NCBI GenBank assembly: GCA_029817715.1
Contig: JARUPY010000290.1
Location: 1,178,001 to 1,242,000 of the forward strand
Reading direction: 5' to 3'
DNA from: Melastoma dodecandrum
Taxonomy: Eukaryota; Streptophyta; Magnoliopsida; Myrtales; Melastomataceae
DNA length: 64,000 bases
Position 1 is the stretch's first letter, and each line of letters opens with the position of its first letter. This document shows positions 41,686-53,773 of the stretch, piece by piece. The notes below the pieces were generated by a model. It ran no database searches and was not told the DNA's origin. It saw only the letters and a program-made list of their open reading frames with translations. The position numbers and the translations under genes are program-made.

Positions 41686-42274
41686 TTCATTTTACGATTA
41701 GGACTAATTCTTTTTAATTAAACAATCGGTGTTATTTATAGTATCATAAAACTACTTTATTATTCTTGATATATTCTCAATTTAAGGTTTCAAATTTGAT
41801 TTAACGTTTTTGGTTTAGGTTTTAAGTTTATGATTTAAGATTTAAGGTTTAACTTTTAAGGCATAAAATTTAACATTTCAGATTTAATATTTTGGATTTG
41901 TAGCTTAAGTTTAGGATTTAATATTATGTTATTAATTAAACGTGTTTTTAAAAAATTTAAAACTATAAAATAATAAACAATATAAAGTTATATATCAATT
42001 TTGCCCTTGTCATAATTAAATAATATAAAATAAGAAAACTTAAGTTAGATTAAAAATGAGATATCTTAATCATAAAATAGATATTACCATTGACAATAAG
42101 AGGATTATGGATTATGATCCCCATTTAATGCCCTCCTATTATGCACCGAAAAGTGTCTTTTGAATAGATCGACATTTAATTTTCATCTTTAGTCGTCTTT
42201 ACTAAGGAACCCTCTATTAAAATAACAAAAAAGTTAAGATATATGTCAATGAACTCAACTTTTTATATAAATTG
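41686..42274. other. AT-rich spacer
   Basis: Strongly AT-rich, with a run of short repeats of the word TTTAAGGTTTA and TTTAGGATTTAA between 41780 and 41930. No gene seen. Confidence 0.4.
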
Positions 42275-42444
42275 TGTTGGCGTAGCACTCGAGAGCATGT
42301 TGAAGTGGATCAATTGTCGATCAAAAGTTTGTGAAAAATAATAAGACAGAAAATTTAGTGATTTGGACAGATTGACTTATGTCAAGAAGATCCAATATAT
42401 TAATTGAGTACAAACTTAGGCGAAAGTTCTCCCTAATTATCCCG
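42275..42444 (-). repeat. Left piece of a copia LTR split by a Ty3/gypsy insertion
   Basis: Begins TGTTGGCG and shares CGATCAAAA, a TTTAGTGATTTGG-type block and GAGTACAAACTTAGG with the LTRs at 56468 and 57773. The rest of this LTR resumes at 53774 after the inserted Ogre-like element, starting CTTTCCCGATAAA. Confidence 0.65.
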
Positions 42445-44644
42445 TGTCATAACCCAATTTTTCTAGAATATAATAAAATAATTAAAAATCATCGGAAATC
42501 ACCGAAAATTAGGGAAAATAATAAAAAATTATCGAAAATCAAGAAAAATCCACAAAAAAAATCCACAAAAATCCCACAAAATTAGGAAAAATCATAAAAA
42601 ATCTAACAAAAAAATAATAGTAAAGTCACTACATACTCCCTATAAATAGTTAAACTCGAGAAAGCACAGCACACACTCAAAGAGAAGAGACAAACCTGAG
42701 AGAGACTCCAAGAGGAATCGTTTTCGAAGAAAATCATCATCCAAGGTAGCATTCCTCTTCTGTTTTTTTAATAGAAATTGCATCTGGTTACTTCCCAGCC
42801 AGCCGAGCGTTCTTTCGGCGCGACAGTAGCTTCAGATTATTCATCGTCGTGGCCCCCGCATGCCCCTCCGTCTTGATGGTCATCCTCCTCACCTGATCTC
42901 CTGCATCATCGACCCCAACCTTCTGGCAACCACTACGAAGTCCACCTGAACAATGCCGGCTGTCCTATTAGCCTCCGGCCGCCGGATAGGCTTCCAGGAT
43001 ATCCTCAGAACACTCCTCCATCCAGACGTCTTCAACACCCAGTAGCCTCATTCCTTACTGCCGTTTAATTTTAAGAATTTTTTCTACTTTTGATTCTTTC
43101 TATTTTTTTCGCAACCAGCTGCTATGGTCACAGGGAACAACAATTCTGTTACTTTCATTGATGACAAGCAATACCAAATTCGGCTCTTCTCAGTTCCAGC
43201 CGTTTGACGTAAGCTAGACAAAGACGTGTCACTGCTTAGCTGCTGTCCCACAGGGAATGCCTTCTCTGACCCCGACTCTTCTGGCCCCAGTTGCGGCAAC
43301 CCCCGATTTTCCCCTATAACACGAACAAGTTTTCCCCGGAACGGCAGCGACTCATCTTCGCTGGCAAGCAGCATGAGGACGGCCATACTCTCTGCCTCCT
43401 TTGTTTCCCGATCGCTACTCCAGATATGGCTTCCCGACACCAACGACCACGCTGAAACTTCCAAGGCGTCACCCTCGACTTCAGCTCCCCAGAATACAAG
43501 GCGACGACTAGAAGCGGCCTCTTCATCACGGGTAAGCCCCCAGCATCAGCCCCATTGTTGTTTCCTCTGACGTTTTAGTGGTGAGGCACGTCGTGTCCAA
43601 AGACCTTCTCGACCTCACCGACATCTAGCACCTTACAATCCCATGGAGAAAACACCATGCCATGGCCGTCTTCCTCATCCATACCAGCAGTTCCTTCGTT
43701 TCATAGCAACGACGTCCTCAGACAGTCTCCGGCCCCGTCTTCTAGCCAACAACATCTGGTGCCTCATTCTGGTTCTGACGGCAAATCACAACATCTTGGT
43801 TACATCCCCAACTTCCATAGTTTCAGTTCCCTCTCATCTTGGCACCCGTAACTTTCCCGTGCCCTGATCAACACCTATCTCGCCTCACTCAACGGAAACC
43901 AGATCCAAGCTTCAGCGACCACAACTCATCTCTTCCATACACACCGGATCTGGACGACCTCGTAAGCCACAGTCGCCAATCGTTGGTCAACCCACAAATC
44001 GGACAACCAGCACCCCATCTGACGCTCTCAGGATAAGAGACGACAGTTATATATTCGAGGGATTATTTGAAGTCCCGAAGATCAAGACTCTATACACTCA
44101 CCAACGTACGGCATCAACTGCTCGCCCGGTTCGCCGTAAACCTACTCTAAAACGGCATCGTGAGGTATAAACGCTAACGGAGGCGTTCTATAGAGAGCGA
44201 GAAATGGTACAAACATCCGGTTCTCCCTTGAATTTATTTTCGCTTAGAAACTGTTAAGGGCATTAATCAATCTATGTTGCTTGCATTTTTGCCCGAAATC
44301 AATTTTTTTAAAAAGTATTTTCTTAAAATTGTTTACGTAGACATTGTTAGTATGTTGAGCTCGAGATCATTTTTTTTAATGTCAAGCAATCTCTTTTATA
44401 AAAAAACGAGCTCAAATAAATCTGGACATCATAAACAAATAATTTTAACGCCTCCCTTTTCTTTGTGATGCATGCGATTTAGTAGTCCCTAATTTCCAAA
44501 CCATAACGAATCTCTATAATTTTTCTAACTTAAACTTAAAATAAGTTAGTGGCGACTCCGACACGTTTTCAAAAATCCGTACCCTTATCGTCAAGGGAGG
44601 ATATCCATTTTAGATGGAACAGGAAACGGGATCTACCCTCGACA
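42445..44644 (+). repeat. 5' LTR of the Ogre-like element
   Basis: Begins TGTCATAACCC, ends CCCTCGACA, 2,200 bases, direct repeat of 51608-53768. The first 150 bases are an A-rich stretch of AAAATC repeats. TATAAATAG at about 42650 is a likely TATA box. Near 43332-43391 is a ubiquitin-like stretch, here carrying a 1-base shift relative to the other LTR. Confidence 0.88.
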
Positions 44645-44648
44645 GATT

Positions 44649-44666
44649 TGGCGACTCCGCTAGGGA
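44649..44666 (+). other. Primer binding site of the Ogre-like element
   Basis: TGGCGACTCCGCTAGGGA stands 4 bases inside the 5' LTR, the usual distance. The form is that of Tat/Ogre primer sites, which are generally assigned to an arginine tRNA; the tRNA is not checked here. Confidence 0.75.
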
Positions 44667-45090
44667 AAGCTTGGGCAATTTTCTAGAGAATTAGGTTCGA
44701 AAAATCCATTTCAAAATTGGGGGCAGCTTAGCTTTGTGTGGAGTGTGTTTGCGCTTTACTTTTCCGATTGTTTCTGCTATGCATACATTGAGTTATCCTA
44801 AAACCCAGGGACACCTGCCATATGGGAGAGGTTGTCTACCTCTTTACCTGCGACATATACCAACGCACCCTTTTGTCCGAGGGTGTGTCAAAAGCCAGAC
44901 TAGATAGGCATGTGTTTGAAGGCCATATAACATGTTATGACTCTAACCATTTGTTTTGGCTTTATCTAGTAGGTTATTTCAGGCTCATTCGACAGGGTTT
45001 TTCTTATTTCGTTTCGCAGTGCATTCATTCATATAGGTCCATATTTGGATAATCATAGCAAAACAACTAACCTTTTTGCAGGTTCGAAAG

Positions 45091-46251
45091 ATGTCTGCTT
45101 ACATTGGATTGAGGTCAGATCAACCTCCGATAAAGTTTTTGAGGGATTGGTTCAGTAGCCTTCCACTTAGCGAGAAAAAGTTCATGGAATCCAAACTGAA
45201 AGACATAAAGGAACTCATCAAGGTGGAGCTGGACTGGGCTGTTCTACAAAATCTCTGGGCAAAATGGAACACAGACACGTTTACCTTCCATTTCAAAAAC
45301 TTCGAGCTGGCTCCCACTTACGAAGATTACTTGCAGCTACCAGGCTTTAGCCATAAGTAGGGCATTGTTCCCCTTATTTGGAGAGGATCAGTATGCGACG
45401 AGTTGCCTTTGCAGTTCAGGATGGAATACGCAGCGGTTAATAGCCTAATCGAACAGACAAAGCTAGGTCACATTCCAATTAAAAGGATCCTAACCTTTCG
45501 GTATGCATCGTACTTCCCAGAAGAAGGTGACGGACAACCATCCGCAAGAGCATTCGTTATCCACTTTGTCGGAATAATCATTTACCCTGACACTAAGAAT
45601 TCAATAGGCACCCGGGCAGTCTACATTGCAAGGGTCATCTTGAAAGTTCACCCTTTTGTACCAAACATACTAGGAGAAACCTACTATGGATTGACTAAGA
45701 TTGCATCTCAAGCTCAGCGTGGAATCAGACACCACACCGCATCTTTCTGCCTGCCGCTATTACAAACATGGTCCTAACACATTTGAGAATCACCTGATAC
45801 GCACTGCATGGCCACCTATGCTATCTTCCCGAATAAGAGATTCCGTCAAGTTCATGATTTTTTCGAGGCCCTTAAAGAAGCGGACTTCTGCCCCATGGCT
45901 CGTTGCTTCAAAATAGACGACGAACTCATCAACTCCATGAAGGGCGCATACATTCCAATACTAGGAATCAACAGGTCATCATATTACCTACCAGCTCGTG
46001 TTGCACACCAATTTAGAGGTAGTGCAGAAATACCTATTCCTCTGAAAGAACTGCAACCACCAATCGAGTCAGATTTCCTATACCCAGGCAGGTGCATTGA
46101 AGACATGAAGATGAGACGGATCGTCAGGCTATGGTATTCAGGACAGATTCGTCATCCTTTCACTTCGCCAGAAATCGAAGCGAAAAGGCTTGACACGGAG
46201 GCTCGCTCGTTCAAGCGTCGACGTTTTTGTCCTTGGCATAGGGCTATCTAG
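45091..46251 (+). pseudogene. Extra first ORF of the Ogre-like element (DUF7745-like), broken
   Basis: One reading frame from ATG 45091 to the stop at 46251 is interrupted by only three stops (45358, 45775, 45784). The sequence LDWAVLQNLWAKWNTDTF followed by FELAPTYEDYLQLPG resembles the plant DUF7745-type domain carried by many retroelements upstream of gag; later parts include FRYASYFPEEG and HHTASFCLPLL. Ogre elements are known for an extra ORF of unknown role before gag. The family name is from memory and should be treated as tentative. No enzyme motif is seen. Confidence 0.55.
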
Positions 46252-46557
46252 ATTTAGAGGCTTGCACGCCACTTAAGAATTCATTTTCTGAATTTTATAG
46301 GCTCACTTTATTAAGAATTCAATTATGATTATTTAATCTTTAAATTAGTTTTCTTTGATTATGCCAAATATGGAATAGACATGACATCCAAAGCATTCAT
46401 AAATCATCAAGCCATCTTCCCCTTACATTCTTTTTTTTTTCATTTCTTAAAAGTTACCAAAATTAATCTCCTAAAGACGCGCCCGTTCGAGCTGAGAAGC
46501 CGAACAGTACACACTAGCCAGGACTCTCCCTGACTGACACGACACTACCCAATACGG

Positions 46558-48360
46558 ATGTCTACAGACTCCACTCTTACTCTCATCAGACATTCGATGA
46601 TCAATGACCACCAGTTGGGATCGGGTGCTACTTTGAACAATTCATTAAGAAACATGGGTCAGGAGCACACTTCAAATACCCATTTGGAGACAAGAGTGGA
46701 AATGCTCGGCGAGAAAATGGCCCTATTGCAAAGCATGCTAAGTAACATAATCCACAACCAATAGACAAGCTCCTCTACTGCAACACCGACGCCTCCTTTA
46801 TCGACAACAACACCTCCGCTCCAATCCTTTGTACCTCCAATGTCCACAACACCAATATCGTCGACCACGGTTCCGCTAACAATTCCTTTTCTGCATCCGT
46901 CACAAGGCGCTGCTTCGGGGTTGGTGCCTCCCCACTATGCATCATTCCACAACACGACAGTTCATTCTAGTGCTGACACAGAGGGGGTGCAACCATTTCG
47001 GTATCCCAAAACATTTCCTCCACTCGCCACGTTGCCGGAGGTCTGTGTTGCTGGAATTGTCCCTCAAATACCAACACGGCAAAATGCGGCTGCACTCGAA
47101 GAGCTATTTCCATCGCCTAAGAAGAAGCCGACATCGAGGCTAGAGTTGAAACTAGAATTACATCCTTACAAGAAGGCGAACAGAAACACCTTGCCTGCCT
47201 TGAAGAAAGGCTGAATGTGGTCCAGGGGCATAATATCTACTCTCCTGAGGACTACGACGTTCAAGTCCCATAGATTTCACTCCCCCACAAATTTAAGCTG
47301 CTATAGACTTCGAAAAATTCAAGGGGATTGGTTATCCGAAGATACATCTGAAGCATTTTCTCCACAAGATGTCCAGTTACCCAAAGGATGACTTACTCCA
47401 AGTAGCTCTCTTTCAGGAAAGCCTCACTGGTACTGCACTACACTGGTATCTGTCTTGGGACACCTCTAAGTACATGTCATTCAAGGAGTTGGCACACTAT
47501 TTTTTGAACCACTATAGCTTCAATATTGAATTGGCGTCCACTATATCTGATCTACGTAAACTCGAGAAATATCGCAACGAGTCTATAGAGGAATTTGCTC
47601 GCCGAATAAGTGAAAAAGCGTTGCAGATCCAACCTCCACTCAAAGAGAGAGAACTGGTGGATGAATTCCTCCGTCTCCTCCCGAGAGATTTCTACCATTA
47701 TTTATTCACACGGCGGGGTTCCTCATTTAGTCAAGTTGTGTAAAACGCGGAGCAACTAGAAGACGCTATAAGGGACCACTGGATTGCTGCTAGCTCGATT
47801 ATAAAGTCAACTCCTCGCAGAAAAGGAAAGAGTGAAACTTCCACGAACATAGAGCAAAGTGCCAACATTCAAACATTCGCAAAGCCCAAGATGTATCGAC
47901 TGTCAACTACTCGTCCAAACCCAAATGCAGATAGAAGACCCACAACCTTACATGAGCAGAGCCAGATTCCTAAAGCAGAGTGCAATGTCGATCAGACAAT
48001 TAAATCGTACAAGAGAATTGCAGATCTAACTCCAATTCCTGATCCTTTGGATGTCTTGTATCACCGCTTACATCAAATGGGTTACACCACTCCCATTCCC
48101 CTAGCACAGGTCAACCCATCTTCTCGTGGCTACAATCCAAACGCAGTCTGTCACTATCATCAGCTGGCATTGGTCATGACACAAGGAATTGTGTCGCGCT
48201 ACGATACAAAATACAGTCGTTGCTCGATAACAAGATAATAGCTTTCGAGACCCCGATCAACCCTCCAAATATTCAACAAAATCCTTTACCTGAGCATGCG
48301 AACTTGATAGCAAATGATGATTTCGGGGCAGAGCTTCCACCCCTTTCTCCTGCTACTTAG
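46558..48360 (+). pseudogene. Gag pseudogene of the Ogre-like element
   Basis: ATG 46558 starts a frame broken by TAG at 46762 and a frameshift near 47215, then continues in another frame with a stop at 47741. The central part is a retrotransposon gag domain (HLKHFLHKMSSYPKDD, LFQESLTGTALHWYLSW, FARRISEKALQIQP). A CHYHQ...H zinc-finger remnant is at about 48150. The N-terminal part is Ser/Thr/Pro-rich. Nothing of protease or RT follows. Confidence 0.8.
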
Positions 48361-50700
48361 TCAGAGTAACCACTACACCAGTTGAAGGGTGAACTGTTCG
48401 GACATTTCCCTCACATTTATTTTCAGTTTTAGTTTTTTTAACCGTGTCGAGTTTATTGTGGTCGACTTGTGGACATACGAACGCGTCTTTGCTTAGGTCG
48501 AGTCACCTTGCTACATTCTTACCGTGCACTAGCAAGGTAGTCTGAATATGTAATAACACGGTATATAGGAGTTGTCTTGTTGAAGTGTGGAGGGAACAAC
48601 GTTAGGCGTATGATGAAAATGAGCATTTTCTGGGCAGTCCATAGTTGTTCCAAGCTCATTGATGCCTAACGCCTCTCGGTTCTTCTTCTTCTTCTTTTTT
48701 CATTTTTATGACACTTTTGAAATATTATATCTTACAGGAAAGGCGCTTTAGACACTGATGAAAATCTAAATGAAGAACCTCATGACTGCTTTGTCCACAA
48801 CGTTGAGTTACCAGATGGTTACTATGGTCATAAGAGAAAATTTTGACGCTACACAAAAGATGCTCTAACGGGGAAACGATCAAGAGTTGTAGGAAAGTAA
48901 CGTTCCAATTTAAAATGCATGAAACTAATACTAATCACAACTATCTTTTGGCACATATTCTTTAACTAGAGCACCAATGAGCGTCGTTAGCTCGTCAAGT
49001 CGAAGCAAACATTGTAGGATCATCGAACTAAGAAAAAGACCGACAAAAAGTACTCAACTTACGAGGTTCATAAGCTATGCTAAATAAATGGTACTTCAAC
49101 TAGGGCAACGATCAAACGTCGTTAGATGACCAACGCTTCAACTAGGACAACGATCAAGCGTCGTTAGGTAACCGATAAAAAAAAGTATCGTTCCAACTTA
49201 AAATTTTCTCCCATTGAACATGAGTATACATCCTCTCTTTCTCTTTAGGGCCTAATGTCAAAGCGAACATTCATAGGTAAAGTTATCATGCTTACATAAT
49301 CAAATTCTCATGCATCCTCAAAATTTGAAGCACTTTCCCTGGCAAAACACTTGTGTGCTAGAGATAGAAAGGCAAGCCTATCCCCAAACACATACCCTTT
49401 CGAGAGTTGAGTGCAAACACTTGTGAGGAATTCATACACGATAGCATCAGAGTGGGAAGGAAATCCCCAAACACTTTACCATTGCTAGCCATTCCTAGCC
49501 TAAGTGGAGATTTTTCAAAACACAACGACCTTTTCAAGTCAAATAGTCACCTCACATCGAGGTAAAAGAAGTTCTTGTAGTCTAGACTTCTGAATAGGAC
49601 TCAGATGTAGATGCGTCACTTCCTCAAGTTTGAGTGTGAAGTACATCCCTAATGGATCTTGCAAGTCGACACAATACTCCTACCATCTTTCGACAATTTC
49701 AGTACATTCTAAACAATCCTAGAGAACTGAGTGTGTTGAATATTCAAAAAAAAAAGTGAGATAGGGGTAAACGAAGAAAAAAAGACGAGAGCTATTAGCC
49801 TAGTTCAAAAGAAAAACAAAGCAAAATTAGACACACGAGCCGAAACATGACGATCGCAAAAGCAAACTGTTAGAAAATAGGGGACAAAAGTTGACCCCAA
49901 TAAAACAAAAGATCTTGATTGCCACTCTCGGGCAAGTCACTTCAAGTTAAAAAGTTTCATTTCTTATAGAGAAAAAAGAGAGAAAAATCATTCTTCAACA
50001 CCATTCTCAACACACTCTTACCCTCATATGCCATCATTCCCATACCCTTGAGTATTGTGTGGATGAGCAAGTCCACATTGGGAGAACTACGCTTAAAGGT
50101 GACGTCCTTGCATTCTGAGTGCTCTTCGATGAGATTCTTTGACTTGTTTTCTTCCTAAGATTAAGCCTTCTATAAACATGGTCTTACACCAAGCCTGCAT
50201 TACAACCAAAATCAAAGTCTCTTTCGACTAGCCTCTGAAGAGAGGAGGACGGGTTATTCACGTTTCATTTGATTGTTATAGGCGAATTGAAAGTTAAGCA
50301 GTGGGAATTCGAAAGATTCACTGGGGAAAAATAGAGATGTCTCCTACGTTACCCATAATATGTGGAAGTTCATTTCAAAGGAATCGAACTTCCCACTCTG
50401 ATAGCATAGAAACATACTTTCAGTGAGCCATGAGAGATGTAAGAAAGACCTTTCTTTATTATATATCGCACAAGTGTTTCTCTTTTTGACAAAAACAAAA
50501 TTTCTGCTCATGCATATAGAACATCAGCCTTCATATCATCCACAGTCAACATTTTAGCAAGAAGTGCACATGGAAGACGCAAACAATCTCAAGCATACTT
50601 CATGATTTCAAAACTCAGACATTTATGCTAAGGTATGATCCTCTTCACTACTATTAAGCACTTTCATGGTGTAACAATACTTCCAAGTCAAGTTATCCAT
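48361..50700. other. Non-coding 3' part of the Ogre-like element
   Basis: No protein domain is seen on either strand where pol would be expected. A pair of direct repeats around CAACGATCAAACGTCGTTAG lies at about 49100-49180, with weaker copies from 48870. A TTC microsatellite stands near 48680. Confidence 0.5.
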
Positions 50701-50711
50701 TTCTCAATTCA

Positions 50712-51530
50712 ACTGGTTAAGCGTTTACTAACTAATGCGATGCCACACTCGACTGAGCGTTTACTAACAAACGCAAAGTCATCTCCAAATCAGTTAAGCG
50801 TTCATACAAACACGATACCACCTTTCCTTCTGGTTAAGCGTTCGTACAAACGCGATACTACCTACAATTCAGCTAAGCGTTTACTAACAAACGCGACGCC
50901 ACTCGACTGAGCGTTTACTAACAAACACAATGTCATCTTCAATTTGGTTAAACGTTTACTAACAAATGCCACACTATTTTTCCACTATGGTTAAGCATTT
51001 ACTAACAAATGCAACACCATTAGGTAAAGCGTTTACGAACAAACGTGATACCATCTGGTAGAACGTTTACTAACAAACATTATGCCACTTTCAAGTCGGT
51101 TAGGTGGAGCATTTACGAACTAACGTGACATCAACCTCCATTTTGGTTAAGCGTCCACTAACAAACGTGACACCACTTTCGATTTTCCAGTTTTGGTTAA
51201 GTGTCTATTAACAGACGCGACACCATTTCCAATCCTCCTGGTTGAGTATTCGTACAAACGCGACACCATTTTCAATTCTCCTGGTTGAGCGTTCGTACAA
51301 ACGCGACACAACTTTCAATCATCCTGGTTGAGCATTCGTATAAACGCAATACCATTTCCAATCTCCTGGTTGAGCATTCGTACAAACGCGGCACCATTTT
51401 CAATTCTTTTTGGTTAAGCGTTCGTACAAACGCTACACCTCTTTTCAACAGCTCTTGGTTATGCATATTCTAATAAATGTGACACTATTTTCGGTCAAGC
51501 GTTGATTAACAAATGCGACGCTCTAGCATT
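50712..51530 (+). repeat. Tandem array of about 20 short hairpin-forming units
   Basis: Units of about 34-50 bases follow one another. Each has a core such as GCGTTTACTAACAAACGC or GCGTTCGTACAAACGC joined by variable linkers ending CTGG or TTGG. The core is a short palindrome with a 5-6 bp stem. I count about 20 units by eye. The array ends about 60 bases before the purine tract and 3' LTR. Open frames here are by-products of the repeat. Confidence 0.85.
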
Positions 51531-51607
51531 CCTTTTCAAAAATAAATTGGGTTAACATTAATTCTTTGCTCGAACATTTACCAAACATTTTCAGAAAGAG
51601 GGGCAAC

Positions 51608-53768
51608 TGTCATAACCCAATTTTTCAAAAAAATAATAAAATCATTAAAAATCATCGGAAATCGCCAAAAATTAGGGAAAAAAAATAAAAAAATCATCGA
51701 AAATCACGAAAGATCCACAAAATCGGGAAAAAAATCGACAAAAATGCATAAAATCCACAAAAATCCCACAAAAATAGGAAAGATAATAAAAAAACTAATA
51801 AAAAAATAATAAAGTCACTACCTGCGCCTTATAAATAGCAAGACTTGAGAGAGACTTCAAGAGGAATCGTTTCTGAAGAAAATCATCATCCAAGGTAGCA
51901 TTCCTCTTCTGTTTTTTTAATAGAAGTTGGATCAGGTTACATCCAGTCCGCCGAGCGTTCATTCGGCGTCGCAGTAGCTTCAGATTATTCCTCGTCGTGG
52001 CCCCCGTCTCCCCCTCCATCTTGATGGTCATCCTCCTCACCTGATGTTTTGCATCCTTGACCCCAACCTTCAGGCAACGCCTCTGAAGTCCACCTGAACA
52101 ATGTTCGCTGTCCCTGCAGCCTCCGACCGCCGGACAAGCTTCCAGGACATCCTCAGACCATTCCTCTATCCAGACGTCTTTAACAGCCGGTAGCCTCATT
52201 CCTTACTGCCATTTACTTTTTTGAATTTTGTCTACTTTTGATTATTTCCATTTTTTTCGCTACCAGGGAACGACAATTCTGTTACTTTCATTGATGACAA
52301 GTAATACCAAATTCGGCTCTTCTCAGTTCCAGCCGTTTGACGCAAGCTAGATAAGGACGTGTCACTGCTTAGCTATCGTTCCCATAGGGAATGCCTTCTC
52401 TGATCCCGACTATTCTTGCCCTAGTTGCGGCAACCCCCGGTTTTCCCTGTAATATGAACAAGTTTCCCCCGGACCGGCAGCGACTCATCTTCGCTGGCAA
52501 GCAGCTCGAGGACGGCCATACTCTTTGCCACCTTTGTTTCCCAATCGCTACTCCAGCTATGGCTTCCCGACACCAACGACCACGCTGAAACTTCCAAGGT
52601 TTAGCCTCTTGTCACGGTTAAGCGGCCAATGACTAATGACTAAAAGCGCCCTCTTTGTCACGGTTAAGCCCCTAGCATCAGCCCCATTGTGGTTTCCTCT
52701 ATCGTATTAGTGGTGAGGCACGTCGTGTCCATTGACCTCCTGACCTCACCGACATCCATCATCTTGCAATCCCATGAAGAAAACACCACGCCCTGGCCGT
52801 CTTCCTCATCCATACCAGTAGTTCCTTTGTATCACAACAACGACATCCTCAGACCGTCTCCGACCCTGTCTTCTAGCCAACAACATCTAATGCACCATTA
52901 TGGTTTTGACGGCAAATCACAACATCTTGGTTACATCCCCAACTTCCACAGTTTCGGTTCCCTCTCATATTGGCACCAGTAACTTTCCCGTGCCCTGATC
53001 AGCACCTGTCCCCCCTCACTCATCGGAAACCAGGTCCAAGCTTCGACGACCACAGCTCATCTCTTCCATACACACAAGATCTGGACGACCTCGTAAGCCA
53101 CAGCCGCCAATCGCTGGTCAACCCACAATTCGGACAACCAGCACCCCATCTGACGCTCTCATGATATATAGACAACGGTTATATATTCGAGGGATTATTT
53201 GAATCCTCAAAGATCAAGACCCTACACACTCGCCAACGTACGGCATCAACTGCTCGCCAGGTTCGCTATAAACCTACTCTAAAACGGTACCGTGAGGTAT
53301 AAACGTTAACGGGGGCGTTCTATAGATGGTACAAACACCGGGTTCTCCCTTGAATTTATTTTTGCCTAGAAACTGTTAAGGGCATTAATCAATCTATGTT
53401 GCTTGCATGTTTGCCCGAAATCAATCTTTTTTAAAAGTATTTTCTTAAAATTGTTCAAGTAGACATTGTTAGTATATTGAGCTCGAGATCATTTTTTTTA
53501 ATTGTCAAGCAATCTTTTTTCTAAAAAAACGAGCTCAAATAAATCTGGACATCGGAAACATATAATTTTAACGCCTCCCTTGTCATTGTGATGCATACGA
53601 TTTAGTAATCCCTAATTCCCGAACCTTAAGAAATTTCTATAGTTTTTGTAAGTTGAGCTTAAAAAAAAGTTAGTGGCGACTCCGACACGTTTTTAAAAAT
53701 CCGAAGCCTTATCGTCAGGGGAGGATATCCATTTAAGATGGAACCAGAAACGGGATCCACCTGCGACA
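51608..53768 (+). repeat. 3' LTR of the Ogre-like element
   Basis: Begins TGTCATAACCC, ends ACCTGCGACA, 2,161 bases. It matches the left LTR along its length with many substitutions and small gaps, so the insertion is older than the Tat-type element. The ubiquitin-like stretch is at 52466-52525 in an uninterrupted frame. Confidence 0.88.
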
Positions 53769-53773
53769 TCCCG

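Larger units (their letters stand above)
42445..53768 (+). mobile_element. Ogre-like Ty3/gypsy element lacking pol
   Basis: Two long direct repeats (42445-44644 and 51608-53768) bound 11.3 kb. The 5-mer TCCCG is present on both outer sides (42440-42444 and 53769-53773), a perfect target duplication. Behind the left LTR is the primer site TGGCGACTCCGCTAGGGA; before the right LTR is the purine tract AGAAAGAGGGGCAAC. Inside are an extra first ORF, a gag pseudogene, and a repeat-rich 3' region, but no protease, RT or integrase. The long LTRs, extra ORF before gag, primer site and tandem repeats before the 3' LTR fit the Ogre/Tat group. It must have moved with enzymes from another element. Confidence 0.85.

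Noticed and set aside
44649..44666. Possible tRNA gene fragment at TGGCGACTCCGC
   Set aside because: It lacks A and B boxes and a cloverleaf; position just inside an LTR shows it is a primer binding site.
50635..51473. Open frames with repeats such as SVRTNAT and HSYKR
   Set aside because: Produced by the tandem hairpin units; they run on both strands alike and have no start context or domain.
50712..51530. CRISPR-like look of the short repeat array
   Set aside because: Units have no fixed repeat/spacer division, linkers are related to each other, and the setting is a plant retrotransposon.
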